Assembly: GCA_018608735.1 (NCBI GenBank)
Contig: JABAYZ010000040.1
Span: 1 to 10,493 of the forward strand
Direction of reading: 5' to 3'
Length of the DNA stretch: 10,493 nt
From: Flavobacteriaceae bacterium
Lineage (GTDB): Bacteria > Bacteroidota > Bacteroidia > Flavobacteriales > Flavobacteriaceae
Shown one piece after another: positions 1-6,344 of the stretch. The notes under the pieces are model-generated. The model was not told where the DNA came from. It made no database searches and worked only from the letters and a program-made list of their open reading frames with translations. The position numbers and the translations under genes are program-made. Position 1 is the stretch's first letter. Every line of letters starts with the position of its first letter.

Positions 1-773
1 CTTGGTTGGCGTTTGGATTAGACATCCAAAAAACAGTGTTTTACCGACAAAGTGACGTCCCACAAGTCACAGAGTTGTCTTGGTATTTAAGTTGCTTTTT
101 TCCGTTTTCTCGACTGGAATTAGCTCACAGTTTTAAGGACAAGGCCGACCGCTTGGAGGATGTCAATGGAGGGTTGTTCACCTATCCCATGCTGATGGCT
201 GCCGATATTCTACTGTACGATGCCAATATCATCCCTGTGGGGAAAGACCAGCTCCAACACATTGAAATGACCAGAGATGTGGCCTCCAGAGTGCATGCAA
301 AAATCGGAGAGGTCTTTGTGATTCCAGAAGCAAAAATTCAAGAAGAAAATATGCTTATTCCTGGCCTTGATGGTCAAAAAATGAGCAAGAGTAAAGGCAA
401 TGTGATCGATATTTTTCAAACCGATAAAGCCTTAAGAAAACAAATCATGTCCATTCAAACGGATAGCACAGCTCTAGAAGATCCTAAAGATTGGGCGAGT
501 TGTAATTGTTTTGCCATTTACAAACTGTTGGCTTCTGAGTCTCAATTGGTAGAAATGAAACAAAATTACGAAGCGGGCGGATATGGCTATGGCCATGCCA
601 AACAAGCCTTGTTTGAATTGGTTTGTGAGCGCTTCTCAAAACAAAGAGAACGTTACACTTATTATATGTCCAACTTAGAAGAAGTGGATCAAGCACTTGC
701 TGTTGGGGCTAAAAAAGCGGCAGCTGTAGCAGATGGTGTATTGGCACGTGTTCGAGAGAAAATCGGCTACTAA
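1..773 (+). CDS. trpS: Tryptophanyl-tRNA synthetase, 5'-truncated by window edge
   Basis: Charges tRNA(Trp) with tryptophan in the cytosol (class I aminoacyl-tRNA synthetase). The frame is open from the left edge (first whole codon, Trp, at 3-5) to TAA at 771-773, so about 257 residues are visible. Bacterial TrpRS is usually 320-340 residues, so roughly the first 65-80, including the HIGH motif, lie outside the window. Visible signatures are the QSDVPQVTELSWYLSC region near the start, the tryptophan/ATP-site block GLFTYPMLMAADILLYDA followed by VGKDQLQHIEMTRD, and the class I KMSKS loop encoded at 378-392 (GQKMSKSKGN). The C-terminal helical anticodon-binding part is complete. The TTG at 6 is an internal Leu codon, not a start. 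The stop overlaps the stop of the convergent dprA by 4 bases, and no terminator hairpin is evident. Identification is very secure. Confidence 0.97.
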   Translation, partial: WLAFGLDIQKTVFYRQSDVPQVTELSWYLSCFFPFSRLELAHSFKDKADRLEDVNGGLFTYPMLMAADILLYDANIIPVGKDQLQHIEMTRDVASRVHAKIGEVFVIPEAKIQEENMLIPGLDGQKMSKSKGNVIDIFQTDKALRKQIMSIQTDSTALEDPKDWASCNCFAIYKLLASESQLVEMKQNYEAGGYGYGHAKQALFELVCERFSKQRERYTYYMSNLEEVDQALAVGAKKAAAVADGVLARVREKIGY

Positions 774-1870
774 ACCAACTCAAATTCTTTTCCGGGCAGA
801 GGCCGACAAACGCCTTTTAATTCCAGGTTTAACAATAAATAAGCTGCTTTAGAGGTCGGTATTTCACAGGCAATAGCAATCACATCCAAGGCTGATTTTT
901 CTTCTGTTTTTAAATAGTTATAAATTATTTTCTCGTCCGAATCAAGTTCTACAAATAGCTTTTTTTGTACCACTTTTTTTTGAGTCTCCAGCGCCCAATT
1001 TAAAACATAGGGGATATCTGCAGGGGTAGAAACCAAATGCGCATTTTTTGTTTTAATCAAATTCAAACAGCCCTGACTTTGACTGTCCGTTATACGTCCC
1101 GGAAGTGCAAACACCTCTCTATTGTAATCAAAAGCCATGGCAGCCGTTACCAAACTCCCCCCTTTTTCGGCAGATTCTATCACAATTGTAGCCTCACTCA
1201 GCCCTGCAATAAGACGGTTACGCCTTAAAAAGTTTGAAGGATCCATCGGAGCGGTACTCCAAAAATCGGTCACAAACCCGCCTTGTTTTTCTATCAAACT
1301 TCGGTACTTAAGATGTTGTTTTGGATAGGTATTTTGAAGGCCCTGAGCCATGCAACCCACTGTTTGGAGTTGGTGTTTTAGGGCTGCTTTGTGTGCAGCA
1401 ATGTCCGTTCCATACGCAAATCCTGATACTACAATAGGATTGAAAACCGAGAGACTTTCAATTATTTTTTCACACTGAGCAAGTCCATAAGTTGTAATTT
1501 TTCGCGCACCAACAATACTAATAACAGGCTGATTTTCCCAATCTATGATCCCTTTTTGAAACAACACAATAGGACCATCGATACAGTGTTTGAGTTTAAA
1601 TGGGTAGTTAGAATCTTCAAAATACAACGCTTGAATGGATTCTTTTTCTATAAAGTTCAACTCTTTTTCAGCCGCTTTCAGGCGTGAAGATTCTGTAATA
1701 TTTTTGATGGTCTGTGTGCCAATGCCTTCAATTTTTAAAAGGTTGGCTTTAGATTCTTTGAAAACTGCTTCGGGACTACCACAGTGTTGAATCAGTTTTT
1801 TGGCAGTAATATCACCAATATTGGGCACTGCCTGCAAGGCGAGTGCGTACAGTAATTGAGGTGTGTTCAT
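770..1870 (-). CDS. dprA: DNA-processing protein DprA (Smf)
   Basis: 366 residues, full length. In the DprA family the protein binds incoming single-stranded DNA during natural transformation and loads RecA. Order of domains: N-terminal helix-hairpin-helix/SAM-like region (about 1-60, with the pattern VPNIGDITAKKLI and IEGIGTQTIKNI); Rossmann-fold core (about 110-300) with VGAR at 120-123 (a variant of the usual GSR), SGFAYGTDIAAH at 149-160, FLRRNRLIAGLS at 214-225 and VTAAMAFDYNREVFALPG at 241-258; C-terminal winged-helix domain (about 310-366). The ATG at 1868-1870 fits the usual family start. A TAnnTTTG element lies about 40 bases upstream. The gene converges on trpS with overlapping stops and diverges from the BI-1 gene. 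No other competence gene is visible here, and DprA is widespread in bacteria not known to be competent. Confidence 0.96.
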   Translation of the reverse strand: MNTPQLLYALALQAVPNIGDITAKKLIQHCGSPEAVFKESKANLLKIEGIGTQTIKNITESSRLKAAEKELNFIEKESIQALYFEDSNYPFKLKHCIDGPIVLFQKGIIDWENQPVISIVGARKITTYGLAQCEKIIESLSVFNPIVVSGFAYGTDIAAHKAALKHQLQTVGCMAQGLQNTYPKQHLKYRSLIEKQGGFVTDFWSTAPMDPSNFLRRNRLIAGLSEATIVIESAEKGGSLVTAAMAFDYNREVFALPGRITDSQSQGCLNLIKTKNAHLVSTPADIPYVLNWALETQKKVVQKKLFVELDSDEKIIYNYLKTEEKSALDVIAIACEIPTSKAAYLLLNLELKGVCRPLPGKEFELV

Positions 1871-1909
1871 AGCTTTTTAGATTTGAGCTTTTGTGGGCAA
1901 TAAGCGATT

Positions 1910-1917
1910 CAAAAATA
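1910..1917 (-). promoter_or_regulatory. Putative -7 promoter element of dprA
   Basis: Read on the minus strand the sequence is TATTTTTG, a match to the Bacteroidota -7 consensus TAnnTTTG. A transcript would start near 1904-1906, giving a leader of about 35 bases before the dprA ATG. No clear TTTG is seen at the -33 distance, so this rests on one element only. Confidence 0.45.
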
Positions 1918-1931
1918 ATGAATTTTTCATT
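1917..1931. repeat. Perfect 6-bp inverted repeat between divergent promoters
   Basis: AATGAA-TTT-TTCATT is a perfect inverted repeat with a 3-base spacer in the divergent dprA/BI-1 spacer. It abuts the putative dprA -7 element and occupies the dprA core-promoter spacer. It could be a small operator, but in such AT-rich DNA a 6-bp palindrome can also arise by chance. Confidence 0.3.
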
Positions 1932-1992
1932 TTAGTGTTGGTTCGAAGCCTAAGCTTGGACAGGAAGCCTTTTTTCTTGTGTTATTTTCGTG

Positions 1993-2000
1993 TAAATTTG
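1993..2000 (+). promoter_or_regulatory. Putative -7 promoter element of the BI-1 gene
   Basis: TAAATTTG matches TAnnTTTG exactly. A T-run at 1970-1975 sits near the -33 position but is not a clean TTTG. Transcription would begin near 2004-2006, about 31 bases before the ATG at 2037. The leader is A/C-rich with no Shine-Dalgarno sequence, as is usual in Bacteroidota. The element also supports the 2037 start, because the longer open frame would begin upstream of it. Confidence 0.55.
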
Positions 2001-2036
2001 TATTTCAAAAAAACCCATCCAACAAATAAATCCACA

Positions 2037-2768
2037 ATGATAAAATCTGGAAATCCAGCTCTGAGTAAAAAAAGCTTCGAAAATTTAAAAACAACCTCAA
2101 CTGAGTTAATGACTCTTGATGGTACTGTCAATAAAACAGCCATCAGTATGGGAATTTTAGTGTTTGCGGCCTATTATACCTACAGCAATGCTATTATGGA
2201 TTATGTACTTATTGGGTCTATTGGAGGGTTTGTACTCGCTATCGTAACAATATTTAAAAAAGAATGGGCGCCCGTAACAGTTCCAATCTATGCCGTTCTT
2301 GAGGGATTAGCGCTTGGTGGAATTTCTAAAATGTATGCAAATGCGTTTGAACCTGGAATTATTCCTCAGGCCGTTATGCTAACTTTAGGCATCTTGTGTG
2401 CGCTATTATTTGCATATAAGACAAAAATAATCAAAGCAACGGAGAATTTTAAATTAGGCGTATTTGCCGCAACTGCTGGTATTGGGGTTGTGTACTTAAT
2501 TAGTTTTTTAATGAGCATATTTGGAGGCGGCGGTTTGCCTGTCATGGATCCCTCAAATGCCTCTATGTTAAGTATTGGGTTTTCACTTTTTGTGGTGGTT
2601 ATTGCCGCCTTAAACTTGGTGATGGATTTTGACTTCATCGAGCAAGGAGTAGAAAATGGCGCTCCAAAATACATGGAATGGTATGGCGCTTTTGGATTAT
2701 TGGTCACACTCATATGGTTGTACCTTGAAATACTCAAATTGCTTGGAAAGTTGAGCTCTCGCAAATAA
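2037..2768 (+). CDS. Bax inhibitor-1/YccA-like integral membrane protein
   Basis: 243 residues. Resembles the bacterial Bax inhibitor-1-like group (long type, BaxI_1/PF12811, recalled from family knowledge). The short cytosolic N-terminus (1-33, with the family-like stretch NPALSKKSFENL) is followed by about seven hydrophobic segments, near 36-53, 56-72, 80-98, 110-127, 140-161, 178-196 and 216-236. The C-terminal part has the conserved acidic pattern NLVMDFDFIEQG (Asp197 and Asp199) followed by MEWYGAFGLLVTLIWLYLEIL, which is diagnostic. BI-1 relatives are implicated in pH-sensitive calcium leak, or in modulating membrane proteases in the E. coli YccA case; the role here is unknown. The frame is open upstream to 1893, but ATG 2037 is chosen because it matches the family N-terminus and lies downstream of a promoter element. 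The gene is probably monocistronic, or leads into the HU-SPOR gene 59 bases downstream. Confidence 0.9.
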   Translation: MIKSGNPALSKKSFENLKTTSTELMTLDGTVNKTAISMGILVFAAYYTYSNAIMDYVLIGSIGGFVLAIVTIFKKEWAPVTVPIYAVLEGLALGGISKMYANAFEPGIIPQAVMLTLGILCALLFAYKTKIIKATENFKLGVFAATAGIGVVYLISFLMSIFGGGGLPVMDPSNASMLSIGFSLFVVVIAALNLVMDFDFIEQGVENGAPKYMEWYGAFGLLVTLIWLYLEILKLLGKLSSRK

Positions 2769-2783
2769 TCTCTTTGATATTAT

Positions 2784-2815
2784 AAAAAAATACTTTTTTT
2801 TAATAAAAATTTTTT
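2784..2815. other. Phased A-tract/T-tract block upstream of the HU-SPOR gene
   Basis: Between the BI-1 stop and the next start lie A7 (2784-2790), T8 (2794-2801), A5 (2805-2809) and T6 (2810-2815). The spacing is close to one helical turn, which favours intrinsically bent DNA. The A7-TAC-T7 part is also an all-A/T inverted repeat, which could act as a weak terminator for the upstream gene. The T-run at 2794-2801 covers the -33 region of the promoter that follows. Confidence 0.4.
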
Positions 2816-2822
2816 AACTTTG
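2815..2822 (+). promoter_or_regulatory. Putative -7 element giving a near-leaderless transcript
   Basis: TAACTTTG matches TAnnTTTG and ends only 5 bases before the ATG at 2828. With the usual spacing, transcription would begin at or within about two bases of the start codon. A GGAG at 2822-2825 is only two bases from the ATG, too close for a normal Shine-Dalgarno site. Confidence 0.55.
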
Positions 2823-2827
2823 GAGTT

Positions 2828-3763
2828 ATGCAACTAAGTCAGTACATCAGCGATTTACTTTACCGCTACGAATGTGTCACCGTTCCAAATTTTGGAGCGT
2901 TCTTGTCACATCCAATATCGGCAAGAATTAATGACGTCACAAATGATTTTTACCCCCCTCAAAAACGCTTATCATTTAATGCGCAGTTGCAATCTAATGA
3001 TGGGCTTTTGGCAACTTACATCGCGGATATTGAAAACATTCCCTACGAAGCGGCCACTAGCAAAATTGACCACCAGGTTTCTCAGCTTAAATTAAGCTTA
3101 GATAAAGGAGAAACTGTTGTGTTTAAGCATATCGGAGAATTACACGCTTCTTCAGAGGGCAAACTTTTGTTTGTTCCAGCTGAAAGTCTTAATTATATGA
3201 CCGAAGCTTTTGGTTTAGCCTCATTTGTATCACCATCTATCGAACGACAAGCACATCAAGCAGTTGTTCAAAAATTAGAAGCCAATGGAGCCATTGCTTT
3301 AACTCCAAAATCTCGTAAATCTAAGCTGTTAAAATATGCCGCTATTGCGGTGCTTGCACTTGGTTTAAGTGGGTCTATAGGGTCCAATCTATACCTCAGT
3401 CAAATTGAGCAACAAAATAGTATTGCGCTTGATACAGCAAATAAAACTTTAGACAATAAAATACAAGAAGCTACTTTTATAATTGATAACCCATTACCTG
3501 CTGTAATGGTAAGTTTAAAAAAGCAAAGTGGTAATTTTCATATTGTAGCTGGTGCCTTTCGAATGGAAGCTAATAGTGAACGAAAGTTACAACAACTGCT
3601 TGCTTTAGGTTACAACGCACGTCGAATTGGCGTCAACAAATATGGCCTACACCAAGTGGTTTATGAAAGTTTTGAAACAAGAAAAGCGGCTGTGAGCGCC
3701 TTATTCAAAATCAGAAAAGCAGAAGATCGCGCCGCATGGATGCTGATAAAAAAGCTTCCCTAA
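2828..3763 (+). CDS. HU-CCDC81 and SPOR domain membrane protein
   Basis: 311 residues with three parts. Residues 1-130 match the tandem HU-like (HU-CCDC81) arrangement of Bacteroidota: it opens with QLSQYISDLLYRYECVTVP and NFGAFLSH, and the second unit includes VVFKHIGELHASSEGKLLF. A basic stretch (KSRKSK, 161-166) precedes one transmembrane helix (about 167-190). A linker leads to a C-terminal SPOR domain (about 236-308; NFHIVAGAF start, then two helices and strands). Family knowledge says SPOR domains bind peptide-stripped septal glycan and HU folds bind DNA or protein. The positive-inside rule puts the HU part in the cytosol and SPOR in the periplasm, so the protein could link nucleoid or a cytosolic partner to division-site peptidoglycan. 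DNA binding by this HU subtype is inference. The start is fixed by the family N-terminus. The EnvC-like gene ends about 590 bases downstream on the other strand. Confidence 0.93.
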   Translation: MQLSQYISDLLYRYECVTVPNFGAFLSHPISARINDVTNDFYPPQKRLSFNAQLQSNDGLLATYIADIENIPYEAATSKIDHQVSQLKLSLDKGETVVFKHIGELHASSEGKLLFVPAESLNYMTEAFGLASFVSPSIERQAHQAVVQKLEANGAIALTPKSRKSKLLKYAAIAVLALGLSGSIGSNLYLSQIEQQNSIALDTANKTLDNKIQEATFIIDNPLPAVMVSLKKQSGNFHIVAGAFRMEANSERKLQQLLALGYNARRIGVNKYGLHQVVYESFETRKAAVSALFKIRKAEDRAAWMLIKKLP

Positions 3764-3822
3764 CTAACTCCAATTATTTTAACTATCCATATAGGTACAG
3801 CCTTTTGTACTCTATATTGTTA

Positions 3823-3830
3823 TACCTTTT
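3823..3830 (+). promoter_or_regulatory. Weak candidate -7 element of the thioesterase gene
   Basis: TACCTTTT matches TAnnTTTG except for the last base and ends 6 bases before the ATG at 3837. A TTTG at 3804-3807 is 15 bases upstream, shorter than the usual spacing of about 17-23. If real, this transcript would also be almost leaderless. Read-through from the HU-SPOR gene 73 bases upstream is an alternative. Confidence 0.3.
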
Positions 3831-3836
3831 AAACTT

Positions 3837-4346
3837 ATGGAATCTAAACACCCTCAAGACTCAAAAACAATACTGACAGACTTGGTATTGCCGAGTGAAA
3901 CGAATGCCATTCACACCTTATTTGGAGGTGAATTATTGGCTCGAATGGACCGTGCAGCCAGCATTGCTGCTGAGCGACATTCTGGTGAAATTGTCGTGAC
4001 TGCCTCAGTGAACCATGTCGCGTTCAAACATGCTGTGCCCTTAGGTAGTATTGTGACTATCGAAGCCAAAGTCTCACGAGCGTTTAAAAGCTCTATGGAG
4101 GTATATATCGATGTTTGGGTAGATGACAAAACAACCAAAAAATCTGTAAAAGTAAACGAAGCCATTTTTACATTTGTTGCGGTAGACACTAAAGGCGTCC
4201 CCGTATCAATCCCACAACTGGTTCCTGAAACCAAAGAAGAGATTCAACGCTTTGAAGGCGCTTTGAGACGTAAACAATTGAGTTTGGTCTTAGCTGGAAA
4301 AATGAACGCTCAAGATGCCACAGAATTAAAAGCACTTTTCAGTTAA
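3837..4346 (+). CDS. Hotdog-fold acyl-CoA thioesterase (YciA/BACH type)
   Basis: 169 residues, a single hotdog domain (about 8-135) of the acyl-CoA hydrolase family, with a short helical tail. It is predicted to hydrolyse acyl-CoA to free fatty acid and CoA in the cytosol. Signatures: ETNAIHTLFGGELLARMD at 21-38, containing Asn23, Gly30-Gly31 and Asp38 (in this family an Asn and an Asp from this region form the active site across the dimer), then VTASVNHVAFKHAVPLGS in the central strand region. These families work as dimers arranged as trimers of dimers. The chain length of the substrate cannot be read from sequence. The start codon is the only suitable ATG before the conserved core. The gene ends 4 bases from the stop of the convergent envC, with no terminator between. 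Confidence 0.92.
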   Translation: MESKHPQDSKTILTDLVLPSETNAIHTLFGGELLARMDRAASIAAERHSGEIVVTASVNHVAFKHAVPLGSIVTIEAKVSRAFKSSMEVYIDVWVDDKTTKKSVKVNEAIFTFVAVDTKGVPVSIPQLVPETKEEIQRFEGALRRKQLSLVLAGKMNAQDATELKALFS

Positions 4347-4350
4347 TCGC

Positions 4351-5580
4351 TTATAAACGATAAATCCACTGAGAAGGGTTTTGGATAGAACTGTCTTTAT
4401 AAATTCCGAAACTAAGAATTGTTTCTCCCGATGACTTGTTGGTGATCACCTCACCAATCATTTGTTTTGTAGTCACCTTATCCCCTTTATTGACATAAAA
4501 TTTAGAAAGATTTTTATAGATCGTAATATAATTCCCGTGTCGAATCATGATGGTATTATTTCCGTTTTTCGGGGTCATTATACCCTGAACTACGCCGTCA
4601 AAAACTGCTCGGACTTGCTCCCCTTTATTGGTCGCAATACGAACCCCATTACTTTTAATCGTTAAGGAAGGGTCTATAGGAGATGGTTTTGTGCCATAGC
4701 GTAATTTAACAACACCATTGGTTACAGGCCATGGAAGTTTTCCTTTATTAGCCGTAAAATTAGCCGCTAGGATTTTCTGCTCGGGAGTCAATGAAAAGAC
4801 TTTTAGTTTTGAAGATTTCCCCGCTTTTATATTAGATTCGGCGATAGCTGCCTGAATGATTTTTCGAATTTGTTTATCTATTTTTCTTGATTCACTTTGC
4901 TTGATTTTTAGCTGAGCAGAAAACTGCGATAAATTATTTTTGATGTCTTTTATCAATGCATTTTGTTGAAGACGCTCATTGTCAAGAATAGATTTTGCTC
5001 TTTTATTGTCTTCAATAAGAGCTTGTTTATTCTTTTTTTGGGCGACCAATTCAATATTTAACTTTTGCATTTTAACCGTTTCAGTCTTAATCAACTCCGC
5101 TTGAAGCTTTTGATAATCGGCATATTGCTTAATATACTGTAGTCGTTTATAAGCTTGTTGAAAATTGGTGGACGATAGTAAAAACATGAGCTTACTTTGG
5201 TCAGATCGACTCTTATAGGATTTTACAATCATTTGAGCATAATCTTTTTTCAGTGCTTTAAGCTTTACTCTTAATTTGGAAATTTTGGTTTGGTTACTAT
5301 TAATTTCTCGTGTTAATAAATTGGCTTGTTGATTGGTTATACTAATGAGGTTTTCTCTAACCTTAATCTTAAAATCTAAGTCTTCTACAACTGATAAAAC
5401 CGATTTTTGTTCTTTCTTGCCTTCAAACAACAGCACGCCTATTTGTTTAATTTCAAACTGTAATTCGCGACGGCGTTCTTCTAATTGTTGCTGTTTTTTA
5501 CTTTGAGAAAAGCCACTAGAATGCAACATCAATAGTAGTAGAAGGGCTCTAAAAGTAAAACGTGTCTTGGTTAATTTCAT
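4351..5580 (-). CDS. envC: EnvC-like murein hydrolase activator with degenerate LytM domain
   Basis: 409 residues. A signal peptide (about 1-25; hydrophobic LLLLLMLHSSG, likely cleavage near FSQ/S) sends it to the periplasm. Residues 27-250 are Lys/Glu/Gln-rich coiled coil, interrupted by a non-polar stretch (LMFLLSSTNFQQAYKRLQYI, 131-150). Residues about 290-409 form an M23/LytM domain that follows E. coli EnvC in layout: GKLPWPV, then LRYG, NGVRIATNKGEQVRAVFDGVV, and a final NPSQWI. The metal ligands of active M23 enzymes (HxxxD and HxH) are absent: the first site reads SPIDPSL/NGVRI and the last ILSFGIY. It should therefore activate amidases rather than cut peptidoglycan. E. coli EnvC is controlled by FtsEX through its coiled coil; whether that applies here is inference. 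It is last in the five-gene operon, and its ATG overlaps the DUF4292 stop by 4 bases. Confidence 0.93.
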   Translation of the reverse strand: MKLTKTRFTFRALLLLLMLHSSGFSQSKKQQQLEERRRELQFEIKQIGVLLFEGKKEQKSVLSVVEDLDFKIKVRENLISITNQQANLLTREINSNQTKISKLRVKLKALKKDYAQMIVKSYKSRSDQSKLMFLLSSTNFQQAYKRLQYIKQYADYQKLQAELIKTETVKMQKLNIELVAQKKNKQALIEDNKRAKSILDNERLQQNALIKDIKNNLSQFSAQLKIKQSESRKIDKQIRKIIQAAIAESNIKAGKSSKLKVFSLTPEQKILAANFTANKGKLPWPVTNGVVKLRYGTKPSPIDPSLTIKSNGVRIATNKGEQVRAVFDGVVQGIMTPKNGNNTIMIRHGNYITIYKNLSKFYVNKGDKVTTKQMIGEVITNKSSGETILSFGIYKDSSIQNPSQWIYRL

Positions 5581-6344
5581 TTTAATTCAATAGCTTTAAA
5601 CCCTTTAGGTGTTTTAAATGGAAATCGTAAAGGGTCATCCAAACTTACGGATTTTATATTCAAATTTAAGAGTGTTTGCTCATTCGTATTAGTTGCTCTA
5701 ATAGACAGGTCTTCGGGGAGGACTAATCCGTTTACGTTTTGATACGACCGGTATTGGATATTCAGGCTATTTTTCTTCAATGGTTGGCTTAAGTGTTGAG
5801 TATCCAATTTAAAATACGTTGGATTGATTAAGTAAAATAAATCAAAAAGTGTATTTGGTCGTTTTGGGATTAACTTATAAGAACTTGGGTGATTTATTTT
5901 TTGAAACTCTTTTGGTTTGAGGTCAAAAATGGCTTCGCCCAAAAGTAAATTTTGAAGATTTTCAAACTGTAGATCGGTCCCTAAAAAATCGCTGATTAAA
6001 GCATAATCCCCATCAAAATAGGTCTTGTCCAATTTATTATAAAAACGAACACGATCGGGAGTGATTTTGACACGTACCATATTTAGAAATGCATTGACCC
6101 AAATGGTATTGTCATGACCCATCCGAAGGGTCAAAGTGTGTGTCTCAGAATGATCCCCTTGGATGTATTCCACTTTTAATCGCCCCTGTAAAGTCGTAAA
6201 TTTGGACTGAAGTTTATTGTGATTTTTTATGATTTGCTTTGCGGACATATTTGAGTCCAATGTTCCAGAAGATTTCACTAATTCTGTAGACTTGCACCCT
6301 ACAAAAAGAAGACCTATAACGATGCTATATATACGTTTTTTCAT
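5577..6344 (-). CDS. DUF4292 lipoprotein, LolB-like layout
   Basis: 255 residues. The N-terminus is a lipoprotein signal with lipobox FVGC (Cys17), so the protein is membrane-anchored in the periplasm, probably at the outer membrane. The body matches what I recall of DUF4292, found mainly in Bacteroidota. The order of elements resembles LolB, the outer-membrane lipoprotein acceptor: a first strand LQGRLKVEY (52-60), a strand with TLTLRMG (70-76), a hydrophobic IWVNAFLNMVRVKIT (81-95), RVRFYNKLDKTYFDGD (98-113), DFLG...NLQNLLLGE (119-136), then NSLNIQYRSY (192-201) and LPEDLSIRA (209-217). A LolB-like role is inference. Start overlaps the TPR stop and end overlaps the EnvC start, 4 bases each, implying translational coupling. 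Confidence 0.9.
   Translation of the reverse strand: MKKRIYSIVIGLLFVGCKSTELVKSSGTLDSNMSAKQIIKNHNKLQSKFTTLQGRLKVEYIQGDHSETHTLTLRMGHDNTIWVNAFLNMVRVKITPDRVRFYNKLDKTYFDGDYALISDFLGTDLQFENLQNLLLGEAIFDLKPKEFQKINHPSSYKLIPKRPNTLFDLFYLINPTYFKLDTQHLSQPLKKNSLNIQYRSYQNVNGLVLPEDLSIRATNTNEQTLLNLNIKSVSLDDPLRFPFKTPKGFKAIELK

Noticed and set aside
1893..2036. N-terminal extension of the BI-1 protein in the same open frame
   Set aside because: The 48 extra residues do not look like a BI-1 N-terminus, and the region contains the gene's own promoter element. ATG 2037 is in frame and family-like.
2366..2764. 132-codon open frame antisense to the BI-1 gene
   Set aside because: It lies wholly inside a well-supported gene on the other strand, and its protein has no recognisable domain. 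It is explained by codon bias of the opposite strand.
3911..4234. 107-codon open frame antisense to the thioesterase gene
   Set aside because: It is entirely covered by the thioesterase, whose catalytic motifs are intact, and has no family resemblance or promoter.
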